Assembly: GCF_000235745.1 (NCBI RefSeq) | Contig: NZ_AGSX01000039.1 | Coordinates: forward strand, 1-35,232 | DNA from: Stutzerimonas stutzeri SDM-LAC | GTDB taxonomy: Bacteria; Pseudomonadota; Gammaproteobacteria; Pseudomonadales; Pseudomonadaceae | DNA: 35,232 bases | Direction of reading: 5' to 3' | Shown here: piece after piece, positions 21,494 through 28,988 of the stretch | Layout: each line of letters starts with the position of its first letter | Position numbering within the stretch: position 1 is the first letter of the stretch | Translations under genes and position numbers: made by a program | The notes under the pieces: model-generated | The model's database searches: none | Told to the model about the DNA's origin: nothing | What the model saw: only the letters and a program-made list of their open reading frames with translations

Positions 21494-22363
21494 TCATTTG
21501 AATGACGCCAGGTACTGCACCAACTGATCGATCTGCTCGTCGGTCAGCGATTCGGCATAACTGGTGGGCATGAAGGACACGCCCTCGGCTGAGTACATCT
21601 CCCCAGGATGCAGGTAGGCGCTTGGCGAAACGATCGATTCACGGATATAGCTTTCGACGCTGTCGGCTTTACCGCTGTAACCCGGCGAGTCGAGGGTTTG
21701 CTGTGCCCGTGTTGCGACGCCAGCCAACGTCGGCCCCGCAAGGTTCACGCCGGGCGCAATGGAATGGCAGGCGTTGCACGCCGGGCTGGCGGTGCGGAAC
21801 AGTGCCTCGCCGAGGGCAATCGGGCTTTCGTTGCCTGAGACTGGCCGAGCGCCGGGCGGCATCTGGTTCTCGGTCTTGCCGGGGCCGGAAATATCCTGCT
21901 GGGCAATGGTCAGGCTGGTGCCGGGGATCGAGGAGCCGGTGACCAGAATGGGTCTCGGTGGCCAGCCCTGGTTGTCGACATTGGCGACCCAGTCGAGGAA
22001 CGCGATGAGGTCGTCGATTTCCGTGTCTTCGAGGTTGGGATTAGGCATCAGTCGGCGATGCTGTTCCTCGTTATAAAACCGTTCTGGTTCCTTCAGGAAA
22101 GCCTTGAGATAGGGTGCGCCGCGCAGCTGTGTGATCTTGGTCAGATCGGGCGCGTAGTAGGCGCCTTCACCGAACAGCGTGTGGCAATTGATGCAGTTGT
22201 TGGCGTGCCATACGTCGTTACCTCGGGTGACCGCCGGGGTGATGCTGTCGGCATTGGTCAGCTCTGGAAACTGCCGGTGGCTGTCGATCGTCATTCCGAG
22301 GAATGCCAGTGCGGCAACCAGAGTCGAGCCGATGGCGAACAGGCGGGTTTGTCGTTTGTTCAT
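21494..22363 (-). CDS. norC: Dihaem NorC: nitric oxide reductase cytochrome c subunit with extra C-terminal cytochrome c domain
   Basis: This 289-residue protein is about twice the usual NorC length (about 146). Residues 8-26 form the N-terminal membrane anchor. Residues 30-140 are a normal NorC domain with CINCH at 57-61, LFGEGAYYAPDL, axial Met probably M106, and FLDWVANVDNQGWPP. A linker rich in Gly, Pro and Ser (about 145-180) leads to a second class I cytochrome c domain with CNACH at 196-200, axial Met probably M265 (SFMPTSYA) and a closing helix LTDEQIDQLVQYLASF. The extra haem could accept electrons from soluble carriers and pass them to the NorC haem (inference). The start ATG follows GGGAG. 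The gene lies 45 bases upstream of norB. Confidence 0.9.
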   Translation of the reverse strand: MNKRQTRLFAIGSTLVAALAFLGMTIDSHRQFPELTNADSITPAVTRGNDVWHANNCINCHTLFGEGAYYAPDLTKITQLRGAPYLKAFLKEPERFYNEEQHRRLMPNPNLEDTEIDDLIAFLDWVANVDNQGWPPRPILVTGSSIPGTSLTIAQQDISGPGKTENQMPPGARPVSGNESPIALGEALFRTASPACNACHSIAPGVNLAGPTLAGVATRAQQTLDSPGYSGKADSVESYIRESIVSPSAYLHPGEMYSAEGVSFMPTSYAESLTDEQIDQLVQYLASFK

Positions 22364-22375
22364 TGCAGGCTCCCG

Positions 22376-22486
22376 CTAAACGCCGATTCCGGCCCAGTGG
22401 ACGATACCCATGACGCCGGCATAGATGGCTGCCGCAGCCATTAGCGCCAGCACCACAAAACTGAGGACTCTGAAGAACTTAACCAA
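22376..22486 (-). CDS. Small single-span membrane protein upstream of norC (36 residues)
   Basis: This minus-strand ORF starts with TTG at 22484-22486, seven bases after a strong AAAGGAG, and ends with TAG at 22376-22378, twelve bases before the norC start. It encodes a basic N-terminus (MVKFFRVL), one hydrophobic helix (SFVVLALMAAAAIYAGVMG) and a short tail ending HWAGIGV. The Shine-Dalgarno, the tight spacing within the operon and the membrane-helix character support a real gene. I do not recognise the family. It could be a small accessory subunit of this NOR, analogous to other tiny oxidase subunits (inference). Confidence 0.65.
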   Translation of the reverse strand: MVKFFRVLSFVVLALMAAAAIYAGVMGIVHWAGIGV

Positions 22487-22520
22487 AGCTGTGCTCCTTT
22501 CGTTCGCTGCGGGGCTGCGG

Positions 22521-22877
22521 TTAGTCGGGATTTGTTTGGCTCGTTTTCGTGTCAGTGCGGCGCTGGATATTCACCAGCACCACGGTGTCGGTCAGCGCGC
22601 GCATCGCGTGTTCAACGTTTCCAGCCAGATAGAGGTGATCGTTCACCTGCATGGGGTGCCAGCTGTCGTACGCCTGCACCTCGATACTGCCCTGCAGACA
22701 GTGCAGGGTGATGGCGCCTGCGACAGCGTGGGGTGGAACCTGTTTGCCGGCAGGCAGGCACAGGCGCATGACCTCGAGTTCTGGGGTGCTGACGATCGCT
22801 TGAGAGTGCAGAGCAGGTGTTTGAGGGTGGGCGAGGAGATTGACCACTTCACCCGATTGAGCATGGTGCAAGGCCAT
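22521..22877 (-). CDS. Cupin-domain protein, first gene of the nor operon
   Basis: This 118-residue small cupin is a single beta-barrel. It has a conserved-type motif 1 region (LPAGKQVPPHAVAGAITLHCLQGSIEVQ) and motif 2 region (DHLYLAGNVEHAMRALTDTVVLV), with His residues that could bind metal. It starts the minus-strand run leading into the 36-residue ORF and norC, with only 34 bases to the former. Small cupins occur beside denitrification genes, so a role in NO or metal sensing or protection is plausible, but the reaction is unknown. The ATG at 22877 has only a weak GGTGA upstream. Confidence 0.8.
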   Translation of the reverse strand: MALHHAQSGEVVNLLAHPQTPALHSQAIVSTPELEVMRLCLPAGKQVPPHAVAGAITLHCLQGSIEVQAYDSWHPMQVNDHLYLAGNVEHAMRALTDTVVLVNIQRRTDTKTSQTNPD

Positions 22878-23189
22878 GAGTCATCACCAAACCAAACGTG
22901 TACTCGCAGCCTAGTCCAGGGACAGCGATACGTCGAATGGGATTCGGGGCTGGAACCTGCATGCCGTGGGGAGGCCGGGCGAAGACCGCCGTATCGTCTG
23001 CTTTGCACGCTACAGGCTGTCGTGTCTGCCAGGTTTTGATAGGTGTTCTGATCACCGTCACGCGATGACCGCGTGCCCTGTCAGGTAATCCACGGTGCGA
23101 GGCCTTGCCGAGCCTTGCAGGCTGGCAGAGGCATCGCCAGAATGGCAGCATCAATCGTGGCCACAAGGCCACTCCTGCAAGGATTTCCA
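22878..23189. other. Intergenic region between the nor operon and the Lon-like gene
   Basis: This 312-base divergent region must hold promoters for both directions. I saw no intact FNR/ANR/DNR box (TTGAT-N4-ATCAA) and no sigma-54 -24/-12 element. The Lon-like gene's frame stays open to 23073, but its start is at 23190. A REP-like hairpin lies at 23157-23172. Confidence 0.5.
23157..23172 (+). repeat. REP-like hairpin next to the Lon-like gene's ribosome binding site
   Basis: GTGGCC-ACAA-GGCCAC is followed by CTCCTGCAAGG, the arrangement of Pseudomonas REP sequences (hairpin plus CTCC-type flank). The flank supplies AAGGA at 23179-23183, seven bases before the ATG at 23190, so the presumed Shine-Dalgarno is part of the REP-like unit. 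Confidence 0.5.
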
Positions 23190-25640
23190 ATGCCCGAAAC
23201 CGTCGCTGCCGGCCTGCGCCTGGCGCCTGATGCGCTGACCCGTCCCTTCGAACCCAGCCAGTTCGCTTTCAAGACCACCGATGAACTGGAACCCTTTCTC
23301 GGCGTGCTCGGACAGGAGCGGGCCGTCGAGGCGCTGCAGTTCGGGGTGGCGATGCCGCGCCCTGGCTATAACGTGTATGTGATGGGCGAGCCGGGGACCG
23401 GGCGGTTCTCGTTTGTGCGTCGCTACCTCAAGGCCGAAGGCAAGCGGCTCGATACGCCGTCGGACTGGCTCTATGTAAACAACTTCGACGAGCCTCGCGA
23501 GCCGCGTGTCGTGGAATTGCCGCAAGGCGGTGCGGGTGAGTTCATTGCCGATGTTGGGCAGTTGATCGACAACCTGATGGCTACCTTTCCGGCCGTGTTC
23601 GAACATCCGAGCTTCCAGCAAAAGAAGAGCGCCATCGACCGTGCCTTCAATCAGCGCTACGACAAGGCTCTGGATGTCATCGAAAAGCTGGCGCTAGAAA
23701 AAGAAATCGCGCTGTATCGCGACAGCACAAACATTGCGTTCACGCCGATGAAGGACGGCAAGTCGATGGACGAGGCGGAATTCGCCCAGCTGCCGGAAGC
23801 GGAGCGCGAGCGTTACCACGAGGATATTTCGGCGCTGGAAGTCCATCTGAATGAGGGGCTTGCAAGCCTGCCGCAGTGGAAGCGCGAGTCCAGTAATCAG
23901 CTGCGACAGCTGAATGACGAAACCATCAGCCAGGCGCTGCAGCCGCTGCTGGCGCCGCTGTCCGAAAAATACGCCGAGAACGCAGGCATCGAGGCTTACC
24001 TGCAAGCCGTACAGGTCAACCTGCTGAAAACGGTGGTGGAGCAGCTAGTCGACGAAAACCGTCCCGATGCCCAGACCCGCCAGCTTCTCGAAGAGCAGTA
24101 CAGCCCGAGCTTGGTCGTCGGTCATCCGCTCGACGGCGGCGCGCCGGTGGTGTTCGAGCCGCATCCAACCTACGACAACCTGTTTGGCCGTATTGAATAC
24201 AGCACCGATCAGGGCGCGCTCTACACCAGCTACCGCCAGCTGCGTCCCGGCGCGCTGCACCGCGCCAACGGTGGCTTCCTGATGCTCGAAGCGGAAAAGA
24301 TGCTCAGCGAGCCCTTCGTCTGGGAAGCGCTGAAGCGTGCCTTGCAGTCGCGCAAGCTGAAGATGGAGTCGCCGCTTGCCGAGCTGGGGCGACTGGCCAC
24401 GGTGACGCTTAATCCGGAAGTCATCCCGCTCAACGTCAAGGTCGTGATCATTGGCTCGCGCCAGCTCTATTACACCTTGCAGGACCTGGATCCGGACTTT
24501 CAGGAGATGTTTCGCGTACTGGTGGATTTCGATGAAGAGATCCCGCTGGCCGAGGACAGCCTCGAGCAGTTTGCACAACTGATGAAAACGCGCACGTCTG
24601 AAGAGGGAATGGCGCCGTTGACTGCCGCAGCCGTAGCGCGTCTGGCGACCTACAGTGCCCGTTTGGCCGAGCACCAGGGGCGCTTGTCGGCCCGGATCGG
24701 TGATCTCTTCCAGCTGGTCAGTGAGGCGGATTTCATCCGTCAGCTGGCCAAGGATGAAGTCACCGATGTCGGCCATATCGAGCGGGCACTGAAAGCCAAG
24801 GCCACTCGAACCGGACGTGTCTCGGCGCGCATTCTCGAAGACATCCTTGCAGGCGTGATCCTGATCGATAGCGAAGGCGCAGCCATCGGCAAGTGCAATG
24901 GCCTGACCGTCCTCGAAGTGGGCGATTCGGCGTTTGGTATGCCCGCGCGGATTTCCGCCACTGTTTATCCGGGTGGTTCGGGGATTGTCGACATCGAACG
25001 TGAGGTTAACCTCGGTCAGCCGATTCACTCCAAAGGCGTGATGATCCTGACCGGCTTTCTCGGCAGCCGCTACGCGCAGGAATTCCCGCTGGAGATTTCC
25101 GCCAGCATCGCGCTGGAGCAATCCTACGGCTATGTCGATGGCGACAGCGCCTCGCTCGGCGAGTGCTGCGCACTGATTTCGGCCATTTCGCGGACGCCGC
25201 TCAAGCAGTGCTTCGCGATTACCGGCTCGATCAACCAGTTCGGCGAGGTGCAGGCGGTCGGTGGCGTGAACGAGAAGATCGAGGGCTTTTTCCGCCTATG
25301 CGAAGCACGCGGCTTGACTGGAGAGCAGGGTGCGATCATTCCTTTCGCCAACGTTACGACGCTGATGCTCGACGAGCGCGTGCTCGAAGCCGTGCGGCAG
25401 GAGCGCTTCCACATCTACGCGGTGCGTCATGTGGATGAAGCGCTTTCGCTGTTGGTGGGTGAGCCTGTAGGCGCGGCAGACAAGGATGGCCAGTTCCCTA
25501 AGGGCAGCGTCAATGCGCGCGTGGTTGAGCGCTTGCGCGATATAGCCGAGATCGAACTGGAAGACGATCAGCGAAGCGATGCGGCGTCGCCCGAGGAAGT
25601 GCTGGCTGCCGCTCAGGCAAAAGGAGTTGAGCAAGGATAA
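23190..25640 (+). CDS. Lon-like ATP-dependent protease (PA4576-like)
   Basis: This 816-residue AAA+/Lon-protease fusion of the LonB/YcbZ-like group is cytoplasmic, since no membrane segment is seen. The Walker A region is atypical: GEPGTGRF at 66-73 has Arg where Lys is usual. A long helical insertion follows (about 150-310). The C-terminal Lon protease domain has the Ser-Lys dyad, S653 in DGDSASLGE and K696 in GGVNEKIEG, 43 residues apart as in Lon. Position suggests the orthologue of P. aeruginosa PA4576; the related AsrA (PA0779) is an aminoglycoside-stress protease. The ATG at 23190 follows AAGGA and gives MPETVAAGLRLAPDALTRPF. Substrates are unknown. Confidence 0.87.
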   Translation: MPETVAAGLRLAPDALTRPFEPSQFAFKTTDELEPFLGVLGQERAVEALQFGVAMPRPGYNVYVMGEPGTGRFSFVRRYLKAEGKRLDTPSDWLYVNNFDEPREPRVVELPQGGAGEFIADVGQLIDNLMATFPAVFEHPSFQQKKSAIDRAFNQRYDKALDVIEKLALEKEIALYRDSTNIAFTPMKDGKSMDEAEFAQLPEAERERYHEDISALEVHLNEGLASLPQWKRESSNQLRQLNDETISQALQPLLAPLSEKYAENAGIEAYLQAVQVNLLKTVVEQLVDENRPDAQTRQLLEEQYSPSLVVGHPLDGGAPVVFEPHPTYDNLFGRIEYSTDQGALYTSYRQLRPGALHRANGGFLMLEAEKMLSEPFVWEALKRALQSRKLKMESPLAELGRLATVTLNPEVIPLNVKVVIIGSRQLYYTLQDLDPDFQEMFRVLVDFDEEIPLAEDSLEQFAQLMKTRTSEEGMAPLTAAAVARLATYSARLAEHQGRLSARIGDLFQLVSEADFIRQLAKDEVTDVGHIERALKAKATRTGRVSARILEDILAGVILIDSEGAAIGKCNGLTVLEVGDSAFGMPARISATVYPGGSGIVDIEREVNLGQPIHSKGVMILTGFLGSRYAQEFPLEISASIALEQSYGYVDGDSASLGECCALISAISRTPLKQCFAITGSINQFGEVQAVGGVNEKIEGFFRLCEARGLTGEQGAIIPFANVTTLMLDERVLEAVRQERFHIYAVRHVDEALSLLVGEPVGAADKDGQFPKGSVNARVVERLRDIAEIELEDDQRSDAASPEEVLAAAQAKGVEQG

Positions 25641-25715
25641 TTGGCTATCTGAGCACTATCTGGACGGAACGATACGGCGCGCGACGGGTCTGCAATGGAA
25701 GAGAGCTTCCACTCT

Positions 25716-25750
25716 CTATCCACAAGGTTATCCACAGTATTTGTGGATAA
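25716..25750. promoter_or_regulatory. Cluster of DnaA-box sequences
   Basis: CTATCCACA (25716-25724, one mismatch), TTATCCACA (25728-25736, perfect consensus) and TGTGGATAA (25742-25750, perfect on the minus strand) lie within 35 bases. A further perfect TTATCCACA is at 26223-26231. The cluster sits between the Lon-like gene and the PA4575-like ORF. The motifs are seen directly; DnaA binding is inferred. Confidence 0.6.
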
Positions 25751-25809
25751 CGGATTTGCGGCCCTTTCCTCTGATAGAGGGCACGCAACCGAGCGCGAGG
25801 ATCGCCGTC

Positions 25810-26145
25810 ATGCCGCAAACACTCTGTTTGAACCGCCAGTGCCTGGGGCTCGTAACCCGCATCGAATGCATCATCCGGCCACTGTCCGGCGGCAACGGTT
25901 TGTGGACATTGCTCTGTGCGGCAGGAATCGATGCTGGGCAACCTACTGCAATCAAAGCCCAAGGCCCGTTTCATGGGCCCCGCGAGGCCGAGTCGGTGCT
26001 GAAAGCGATTGCCGAGAATCTTTATGGGCAGGGCTATGCCGTATCGGAATCGCCATCGATCTGGCAACTGCACATGCTCGCCGAACTACGCAAGGTCAAC
26101 GCAAACCAGTCGCGCTATCTAAGTGGATGGGGCGCAAAGTCCTGA
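25810..26145 (+). CDS. PA4575-family hypothetical protein
   Basis: This ORF of 111 residues begins MPQTLCLNRQCLGLVTRIEC. It follows GAGGA at eight bases, which is why I prefer this ATG to the longer open frame that begins inside the upstream protease gene. It has no signal peptide or membrane helix; segments such as RPLSGGNGLWTLLCAAGI and ESPSIWQLHMLAELRKVNA suggest a small folded cytoplasmic protein. Its place between the Lon-like protease and the UPF0114 gene matches P. aeruginosa PA4575, a Pseudomonas-specific family of unknown function. No function is assigned. Confidence 0.7.
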   Translation: MPQTLCLNRQCLGLVTRIECIIRPLSGGNGLWTLLCAAGIDAGQPTAIKAQGPFHGPREAESVLKAIAENLYGQGYAVSESPSIWQLHMLAELRKVNANQSRYLSGWGAKS

Positions 26146-26222
26146 GCGCACCGGCCGAACGCGCTAGCGCGGTTCCGGTACTGGCGCTTGTTTGGCTCCC
26201 TAAAGGGTACTTCGCGGATTTC

Positions 26223-26231
26223 TTATCCACA
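26223..26231 (+). promoter_or_regulatory. Isolated perfect DnaA box
   Basis: TTATCCACA lies 27 bases upstream of the -35 hexamer of the UPF0114 gene promoter at 26258-26285. Confidence 0.5.
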
Positions 26232-26257
26232 GTGAAACATGCCGCCATAGCGTCGCA

Positions 26258-26285
26258 TTGAACACTGCGTAGCGCTGCGTATACT
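26258..26285 (+). promoter_or_regulatory. Sigma-70-type promoter of the UPF0114 gene
   Basis: TTGAAC (26258-26263) and TATACT (26280-26285) are separated by 16 bases, close to consensus, and lie about 35 bases before the ATG at 26320. The gene therefore probably has its own promoter. Confidence 0.65.
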
Positions 26286-26319
26286 CGCCTGCCGAACCCG
26301 TCCTGCCTAGTGAGAACAG

Positions 26320-26808
26320 ATGGAACGCTTGATCGAAAACACCATGTACGCCGCCCGTTGGCTGTTGGCGCCTATTTACTTCGGCCTGGCCTTCGCCCTG
26401 CTGGCGTTGGCGATCAAGTTCTTTCAAGAGATCTGGCACATCCTTCCTGCGGTGCTTTCTCTCAGCGAAGGCGATCTGATCCTCAAGCTGCTCTCGCTGA
26501 TCGATATGGCGCTGGTGGGTGGTTTGCTGGTGATGGTGATGCTGTCTGGCTACGAGAATTTCGTTTCGCAACTGAATGTGGATGAGGGCAAGGAAAAGCT
26601 CGACTGGCTCGGGAAGATGGATTCCGGCTCATTGAAGATGAAGGTTGCTGCCTCGATTGTGGCGATCTCGTCGATCCATCTGCTGCGCATGTTCATGGAC
26701 GCGCAACAGCTCGAGAGCGAACAGTTGATGTGGTACGTGATCATCCATCTGACGTTCGTCTTTTCGGCCTTCGCCATGGGCTATCTGGATAAGCTCACCA
26801 AGCACTAA
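26320..26808 (+). CDS. UPF0114 / YqhA-family membrane protein
   Basis: This 162-residue inner-membrane protein of the TIGR00645/UPF0114 family starts [20 protein letters not shown]. Hydrophobic helices lie at about 10-35, 55-80, 108-125 and 136-155. The family signature segments [25 protein letters not shown] and [30 protein letters not shown] (split here for reading) are present. Function is unknown, though some family members are discussed as transport or channel-like proteins. It has its own strong promoter, and a DnaA box lies upstream. The position matches PA4574. Confidence 0.85.
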   Translation: MERLIENTMYAARWLLAPIYFGLAFALLALAIKFFQEIWHILPAVLSLSEGDLILKLLSLIDMALVGGLLVMVMLSGYENFVSQLNVDEGKEKLDWLGKMDSGSLKMKVAASIVAISSIHLLRMFMDAQQLESEQLMWYVIIHLTFVFSAFAMGYLDKLTKH

Positions 26809-26850
26809 TGTGGTTCGTGCTGTGCTGTGCCGGTTTCTCACGCCTTCCGT

Positions 26851-26868
26851 GCTGTTCAATAGAACAGC
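26851..26868 (+). other. Hairpin between the UPF0114 gene and fklB
   Basis: GCTGTTC-AATA-GAACAGC is a perfect seven-pair stem with a tetraloop, 42 bases after the stop at 26808. No T run follows, so it is at best a weak terminator. Confidence 0.4.
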
Positions 26869-26932
26869 CCTGGGTGGGCGTCGCTGAACGCTGTGCTAGG
26901 CTGTGCGGCCTTTTTTCCAGCGGAGCCGATGC

Positions 26933-27550
26933 ATGACTGACCTGAATCTATCAACCGACGAAACGCGCGTGAGCTACGGGATCGGCCGTCAGCTGGGCGA
27001 TCAACTGCGTGAGAATCCGCCCCCAGGGATCAGCCTGGATGCAGTGATCGCAGGTATTCGTGATGCTTTTTCGGGTACAGCCAGCCAGGTTGGCCCTGAA
27101 GAGCTCAACGCCAGCTTTGCGGTCATTCGCGAACGCATGCAAGCCGAGGCGCAGCAGAAGGCTGAAGCCGCTGCCGGTGAAGGCAAGGCGTTTCTGGCCA
27201 AAAACGGCCAGCGTGACGGGGTGACTACCCTGCCATCAGGTCTGCAATACGAAGTGCTGACCGCTGGCGAGGGCGACAAGCCCAGCGCTGAGGATCAGGT
27301 GCGTACCCATTATCACGGCACCTTGATCGATGGCACGGTCTTCGACAGCTCCTACCAGCGCGGCCAGCCGGCCGAGTTTCCGGTGGGCGGCGTGATCGCT
27401 GGCTGGACCGAAGCGCTGCAGTTGATGGGCGTGGGTAGCAAATGGCGTCTATATGTACCAAGCGAACTCGCTTACGGCGCGCAAGGCGTCGGCAGTATCC
27501 CGCCACACAGCGTGCTGGTGTTCGACGTCGAGTTGCTGGCTGTTCTGTAA
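26933..27550 (+). CDS. fklB: FKBP-type peptidyl-prolyl cis-trans isomerase FklB
   Basis: This 205-residue isomerase catalyses cis-trans isomerisation of X-Pro bonds during folding. The N-terminal helical dimerisation region (about 1-90, LSTDETRVSYGIGRQLGDQL) is followed by a linker. The C-terminal FKBP domain (about 118-205) has VRTHYHGTLIDGTVFDSSY, FPVGGVIAGWTEALQLM and YVPSELAYG. There is no signal peptide, so it is the cytoplasmic FklB type rather than periplasmic FkpA. The ATG at 26933 follows CGGAG. The length equals E. coli FklB (206). It converges with the PA4570-like gene, ten bases apart. Confidence 0.92.
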   Translation: MTDLNLSTDETRVSYGIGRQLGDQLRENPPPGISLDAVIAGIRDAFSGTASQVGPEELNASFAVIRERMQAEAQQKAEAAAGEGKAFLAKNGQRDGVTTLPSGLQYEVLTAGEGDKPSAEDQVRTHYHGTLIDGTVFDSSYQRGQPAEFPVGGVIAGWTEALQLMGVGSKWRLYVPSELAYGAQGVGSIPPHSVLVFDVELLAVL

Positions 27551-27560
27551 CTACTTGTCG

Positions 27561-27788
27561 TTACGGGCGTAACGCCCGGGCATAGGAGAACAGAAACAGG
27601 CTCCGTACCTGTTCTTTGAGCACACAGGGTTCACTGGTGCTCAGCTCCTGCAGATCCAGATCGCCCTGGTCGCGAAGCTCCTCCAGGGCATCTCCCTCTA
27701 AGCTGATGCACACCGCGCCGGTGCTGCGGTCGAGTATCCGCAGGTAAGGTTGCGGGCGGTCCAGCCAAGCATCGATCAGATAAGTCAT
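27561..27788 (-). CDS. PA4570-family small protein
   Basis: This 75-residue protein begins MTYLIDAWLDRPQPYLRIL and ends LFLFSYARALRP. The ATG at 27788 is preceded by GGAGGTG at about five bases, so the TTG at 27800 is not needed. The middle is acidic (EGDALEELRDQGDLDLQEL), with no membrane segment. By position (between fklB and ispB) and sequence memory it matches P. aeruginosa PA4570, a protein of unknown function that I recall as induced by iron limitation. A candidate Fur box upstream supports iron control. Confidence 0.75.
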   Translation of the reverse strand: MTYLIDAWLDRPQPYLRILDRSTGAVCISLEGDALEELRDQGDLDLQELSTSEPCVLKEQVRSLFLFSYARALRP

Positions 27789-27815
27789 ATGCACCTCCAA
27801 TTAATCGTCCTTAAT

Positions 27816-27834
27816 GAGAATAATTGTTATTTGC
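27816..27834 (-). promoter_or_regulatory. Candidate Fur box upstream of the PA4570-like gene
   Basis: GAGAATAATTGTTATTTGC matches the 19-base Fur consensus at about 12 of 19 positions by eye. It is centred about 37 bases upstream of the ATG at 27788, in an A+T-rich island unlike the surrounding DNA. This is the position of an iron-repressed promoter operator. Confidence 0.55.
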
Positions 27835-27940
27835 AGATATGCAAGCGCAAAGATTCCCGAGGGTGACTGCCGGTGCTTAAAGTGGGTTGCCGCGCGGGAG
27901 GGGGGAAGGATGCCCAGGAGCACCCTTCACTGCGCCGTGC

Positions 27941-28909
27941 TCAGTGGGTGCGAGCGACGGCGAAACGGCTCAGCTCGACCAGAGCGTCGCGATAACTGTT
28001 GGCGGGAATCAGTTCGAGGCAGGCAATGGCGCGATCGGCATAGCTGCGTGCCAGGCGTGCCGTGTAGTCCAGGGCGCCAGCTGCTTCTACGGCGCTACGG
28101 ATGCTTTCCAGATCCTCGATGCCACCTTTCTGAATGGCCTGGCGCACCAGGGCCGCCTGTTCTGCCGTACCTTCGCGCATCGTGTAGATCAACGGCAGCG
28201 TCGGCTTGCCTTCTGCCAGGTCGTCACCGACATTCTTGCCCAGCGCTTCGGCATCGCCCTGATAGTCGAGCAGGTCATCGACCAGTTGGAATGCGATGCC
28301 GAGATAGTCGCCGAAGGTGCGCAGCGCCTCGCGCTGTTCCTGGCTAGCGCCCGCCAGGGTGGCTGCGCTATGCGTGGAGGCTTCGAAGAGCATGGCGGTC
28401 TTGCCGCGGATAACCTCCATGTAGATTTCTTCGGTGGTGCTGGCATCGCGCACCTTTGACAGCTGAAGGACTTCGCCTTCGGCGATCACGCGGGTGGCCT
28501 GCGAGATGATGCGCATGACGTCCATCGAGCCCAGCTCGACCATCATTTCGAACGAGCGTGCATAGAGGAAGTCACCGACCAGCACGCTGGGCGCGTTGCC
28601 CCACAGGGCGTTGGCGGTTGAGCGGCCACGGCGCATGCCGGACATGTCGACGACGTCGTCGTGCAGCAGTGTCGAGGTATGCAGGAATTCGATGATCGCA
28701 GCCAGCAGACGCAGCTGCTCGCCTCTCAGTCCCAGTGCATTGCCAGTGAGCAAGACCAGCAGAGGTCGCAGGCGTTTGCCGCCGGCCGAGGTAATGTAAT
28801 CCCCGATCTTTTCCACCAGCGGTACGCGGGACGTCAACTGGTTGCGGATGATGCCGTCAACAGCGGCGAAATCTTCCGCCACTACTTGGTAAAAGGCCTG
28901 GGGTTGCAT
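27941..28909 (-). CDS. ispB: Octaprenyl diphosphate synthase
   Basis: This trans-prenyltransferase of 322 residues builds the long isoprenoid tail of ubiquinone from FPP and IPP. Both Asp-rich motifs are intact: DDVVD at 84-88 and DDLLD at 211-215. [12 protein letters not shown] (43-54) binds IPP. The E. coli enzyme is of near-identical length (323). The start ATG gives [14 protein letters not shown]. It diverges from rplU across 248 bases, the classic ispB/rplU arrangement of gammaproteobacteria. Chain length (C40 or C45) cannot be decided from the sequence alone, and pseudomonads use Q-9. Confidence 0.94.
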   Translation of the reverse strand: MQPQAFYQVVAEDFAAVDGIIRNQLTSRVPLVEKIGDYITSAGGKRLRPLLVLLTGNALGLRGEQLRLLAAIIEFLHTSTLLHDDVVDMSGMRRGRSTANALWGNAPSVLVGDFLYARSFEMMVELGSMDVMRIISQATRVIAEGEVLQLSKVRDASTTEEIYMEVIRGKTAMLFEASTHSAATLAGASQEQREALRTFGDYLGIAFQLVDDLLDYQGDAEALGKNVGDDLAEGKPTLPLIYTMREGTAEQAALVRQAIQKGGIEDLESIRSAVEAAGALDYTARLARSYADRAIACLELIPANSYRDALVELSRFAVARTH

Positions 28910-28988
28910 CGGGGACGAGTACTCCTCGGAGATTGCGCGGCATGCTATGGGGCGGGTCCTGCAGTGTCAAGGCAAGGCCCGGCGGCTA

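Noticed and set aside
23033-23053. FNR/DNR-like site upstream of the nor operon (TTGAT and GATCA halves)
   Set aside because: The two half-sites are about ten bases apart instead of four, and only one half is a good match, so it is not an FNR-type box.
25695-26261. Open frame of 188 codons overlapping the PA4575-like gene
   Set aside because: Its composition is Arg/Ala-rich without domain character, and it has no Shine-Dalgarno; the frame starting at 25810 is the better gene.
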